Shown in pieces: positions 5,789 to 6,419 of a stretch of 6,419 bases of DNA. Below the pieces are notes generated by a model. That model did not search any database. It saw only the letters and a program-made list of their open reading frames with translations, and was not told the DNA's origin. This stretch comes from Syntrophomonas sp. UBA1376 (GTDB lineage: Bacteria > Bacillota > Syntrophomonadia > Syntrophomonadales > Syntrophomonadaceae). Numbering within the stretch: position 1 is the stretch's first letter; each line of letters starts with the position of its first letter. The DNA lies in contig DBRE01000061.1 in NCBI GenBank assembly GCA_002305535.1, forward strand, positions 4,490 through 10,908, in the 5' to 3' direction. A program made the translations under genes and the position numbers.

Positions 5789-5819
5789 GAACCGCACGTA
5801 CGGGCTTCGTATACGGCTC
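5789..5819 (-). ncRNA. Group II intron domain V (shortened)
   Basis: On the minus strand an eight-pair lower stem GAGCCGTA/TGCGGTTC carries the catalytic AGC triad. It is followed by the two-base CG bulge and an upper stem TACG/CGTA with loop AAGCC. Canonical domain V is 34 bases with a five-pair upper stem and GNRA tetraloop; this copy is 31 bases and lacks the GNRA loop, suggesting decay. The lower half is essentially intact, making the assignment firm. Confidence 0.82.
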
Positions 5820-5829
5820 CTGGCAAACC

Positions 5830-5955
5830 TTATCTTTCATAATAGAATGACAAAATCCCGGTCTTATACGTTTCCAAGTTTATCAGTCCCATTTCATCAA
5901 ACCAGCTGTTAGGCAAGGCCAGACTGAGTAGTGGGCCTGCCTTGCAAGCCAATCT
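5830..5955 (-). pseudogene. Remnant of intron-encoded reverse transcriptase/maturase, C-terminal ~41 codons
   Basis: The minus-strand frame ending at the TAA at 5830-5832 reads RLACKAGPLL, then LALPNSWFDEMGLINLETY. This resembles the extreme C-terminus of group II intron reverse transcriptases (pattern LA..alpN.w...GLinl..Y), which normally lies shortly before domain V, as it does here. Everything upstream (reverse transcriptase and most of the maturase domain, about 400 residues) is gone. The frame stays open further upstream only because it runs into domain I RNA sequence by chance. Homology is from memory of the family pattern, so moderate confidence. Confidence 0.55.
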
Positions 5956-6106
5956 CGGTTCGCTTTCGTTATGTTCCGAATTCCCCCTGCGGCTTCCTTC
6001 AGACCCCACCGTTACCTGTGACGCCCTTGCCCTCGGGTCTTCTCCCCGCTGGTTAGGTGATAGGGTTTCTTTCAACCCATCGGCTCAGCAAACATGCTGA
6101 TCAAAC

Positions 6107-6135
6107 TAAAAGGGATCGGTAATGGCCGATCCCTT
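6107..6135 (-). terminator. Rho-independent terminator of thrC, with intron inserted in its U-tract
   Basis: On the minus strand a perfect ten-pair stem (AAGGGATCGG, loop CCATTA, CCGATCCCTT) begins 11 bases after the thrC stop and runs into TTTTA. The intron remnant starts immediately after. Joining the flanks of the intron would give CCCTTTTA-TTTTCCG, a longer, more normal U-tract. Confidence 0.8.
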
Positions 6136-6146
6136 GCCTTATTTAC

Positions 6147-6419
6147 TTACAGCTGCAAAAGATCTAATACAGTCTGCTCCATGGCTTCCCTGGTAGTGCA
6201 AGTAGTATGCCGGATAGCTCTGTTTTCCAAACCGGCAATCCCCTTCGGAATCGGGATCCCGGTTGCGGTCGACAGCATTATTAGCAGAGTAAACTCGTCC
6301 TTACCCTGAATTTGCTCTGGGCTGAACAAGGCCTGAGCTACACTGCTACCAAACTTAAAAGGACTGGCAGTAGACATTATTACCGTAGGAGTGTCATCCG
6401 CTTCAGCCTCAAGGTAAGA
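6147..6419 (-). CDS. thrC: Threonine synthase, C-terminal fragment (5' end beyond window)
   Basis: The minus-strand frame is open from the window edge to TAA at 6147-6149. It reads ...DDTPTVIMSTASPFKFGSSVAQAL, then GKDEFTLLIMLSTATGIPIPKGIAGLENRAIRHTT and a final EQTVLDLLQL. This matches the C-terminus of the longer clostridial/yeast-type threonine synthase, where the STASPFKF segment and the closing region GIP-P--IAGL are characteristic. Threonine synthase is a pyridoxal-phosphate enzyme that converts O-phosphohomoserine to threonine. Only about 90 of the roughly 490 residues are visible, so the catalytic lysine cannot be checked. The ATG at 6375-6377 is internal, since homology continues upstream of it. 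The gene converges on the apgM-like gene. Confidence 0.85.
   Translation of the reverse strand, partial: SYLEAEADDTPTVIMSTASPFKFGSSVAQALFSPEQIQGKDEFTLLIMLSTATGIPIPKGIAGLENRAIRHTTCTTREAMEQTVLDLLQL

Larger units (their letters stand above)
5738..6106 (-). mobile_element. Degenerate, internally deleted group II intron (IIC-like)
   Basis: Read on the minus strand, the element starts GTTTG (6102-6106), close to the group II 5' consensus GUGYG. Its first 150 or so bases resemble domain I of group IIC ribozymes, notably AAGGGCGTCA followed by GTCTGAAGGAAGC, very like the Oceanobacillus iheyensis intron. The middle carries a short piece of reverse-transcriptase C-terminus, then domain V (5789-5819) and domain VI (5738-5785), ending in GAT. 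At 369 bases it lacks most of the reverse transcriptase, domains II-III and probably distal domain I, so it is most likely immobile and unable to splice. It sits directly behind the thrC terminator hairpin, the preferred target of group IIC introns. It fills the 421-base space between the apgM-like and thrC stops, which holds no convincing independent gene. Confidence 0.8.

Noticed and set aside
5830..6075. Continuous 81-codon minus-strand frame as a genuine protein
   Set aside because: Its first half is group II intron domain I sequence and its second half a reverse-transcriptase remnant. It begins with TTG and has no convincing ribosome binding site, so it is a fusion by deletion.
1..6419. 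CRISPR arrays, insertion-sequence transposases, toxin-antitoxin pairs
   Set aside because: No direct-repeat array, terminal inverted repeats, transposase motif or paired small genes were seen on either strand.

Overview
The window looks like chromosome from an anaerobic, spore-forming Firmicute, probably class Clostridia. The evidence is strong AGGAGG-type ribosome binding sites, sigma-A-like promoters, a spore photoproduct lyase, an archaeal-type phosphoglycerate mutase homologue, a thioredoxin reductase without NADPH motifs, and a periplasmic formate-dehydrogenase-like electron-transfer module. A syntrophic fatty-acid oxidiser such as a Syntrophomonas relative fits, but the genus is a guess.

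Layout, left to right. (1) Positions 1-26 hold the 5' end of a leftward tRNA, probably tRNA-Asp, with a near-consensus promoter at 39-67. (2) A leftward terminator hairpin (89-113) and a small rightward gene of unknown function (192-377) follow; the small gene converges on the next operon. (3) A leftward operon occupies 386-3188. Transcribed first is a Tat-exported multi-cluster iron-sulfur protein, then an overlapping four-helix cytochrome b, then, after a 129-nt gap, a thioredoxin-reductase-like flavoprotein. It has a clear promoter (TTGACA-18-TATTAT) and, near the predicted transcription start, an ATACCC/GGGTAT palindrome resembling sites of the CsoR/RcnR/FrmR/CstR repressor family. No molybdenum or tungsten catalytic subunit is present. 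(4) Divergently, spore photoproduct lyase (splB, 3363-4394) follows a sigma-G-like promoter. (5) An ApgM-like phosphomutase (4514-5725) comes next. (6) A degenerate, internally deleted group II intron lies at 5738-6106 on the minus strand. (7) The 3' end of threonine synthase (thrC) lies at 6147-6419, minus strand, with its terminator.

How the genes may work together. The iron-sulfur protein and cytochrome b form the standard electron path from a periplasmic oxidoreductase to membrane quinone, but their catalytic partner must be encoded elsewhere. The flavoprotein has the CxxC redox centre but not the usual NADPH-binding signatures, so it may draw electrons from ferredoxin or another donor. 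The ApgM-like protein beside thrC fits the proposal that some ApgM homologues act as homoserine kinase, which makes the substrate of threonine synthase.

The points most worth following up are: a spore photoproduct lyase with alanine in place of the hydrogen-donor cysteine (position 141); a mini group II intron sitting precisely in the U-tract of the thrC terminator with a textbook branch-point domain VI; and the orphan electron-transfer operon with its palindromic operator.
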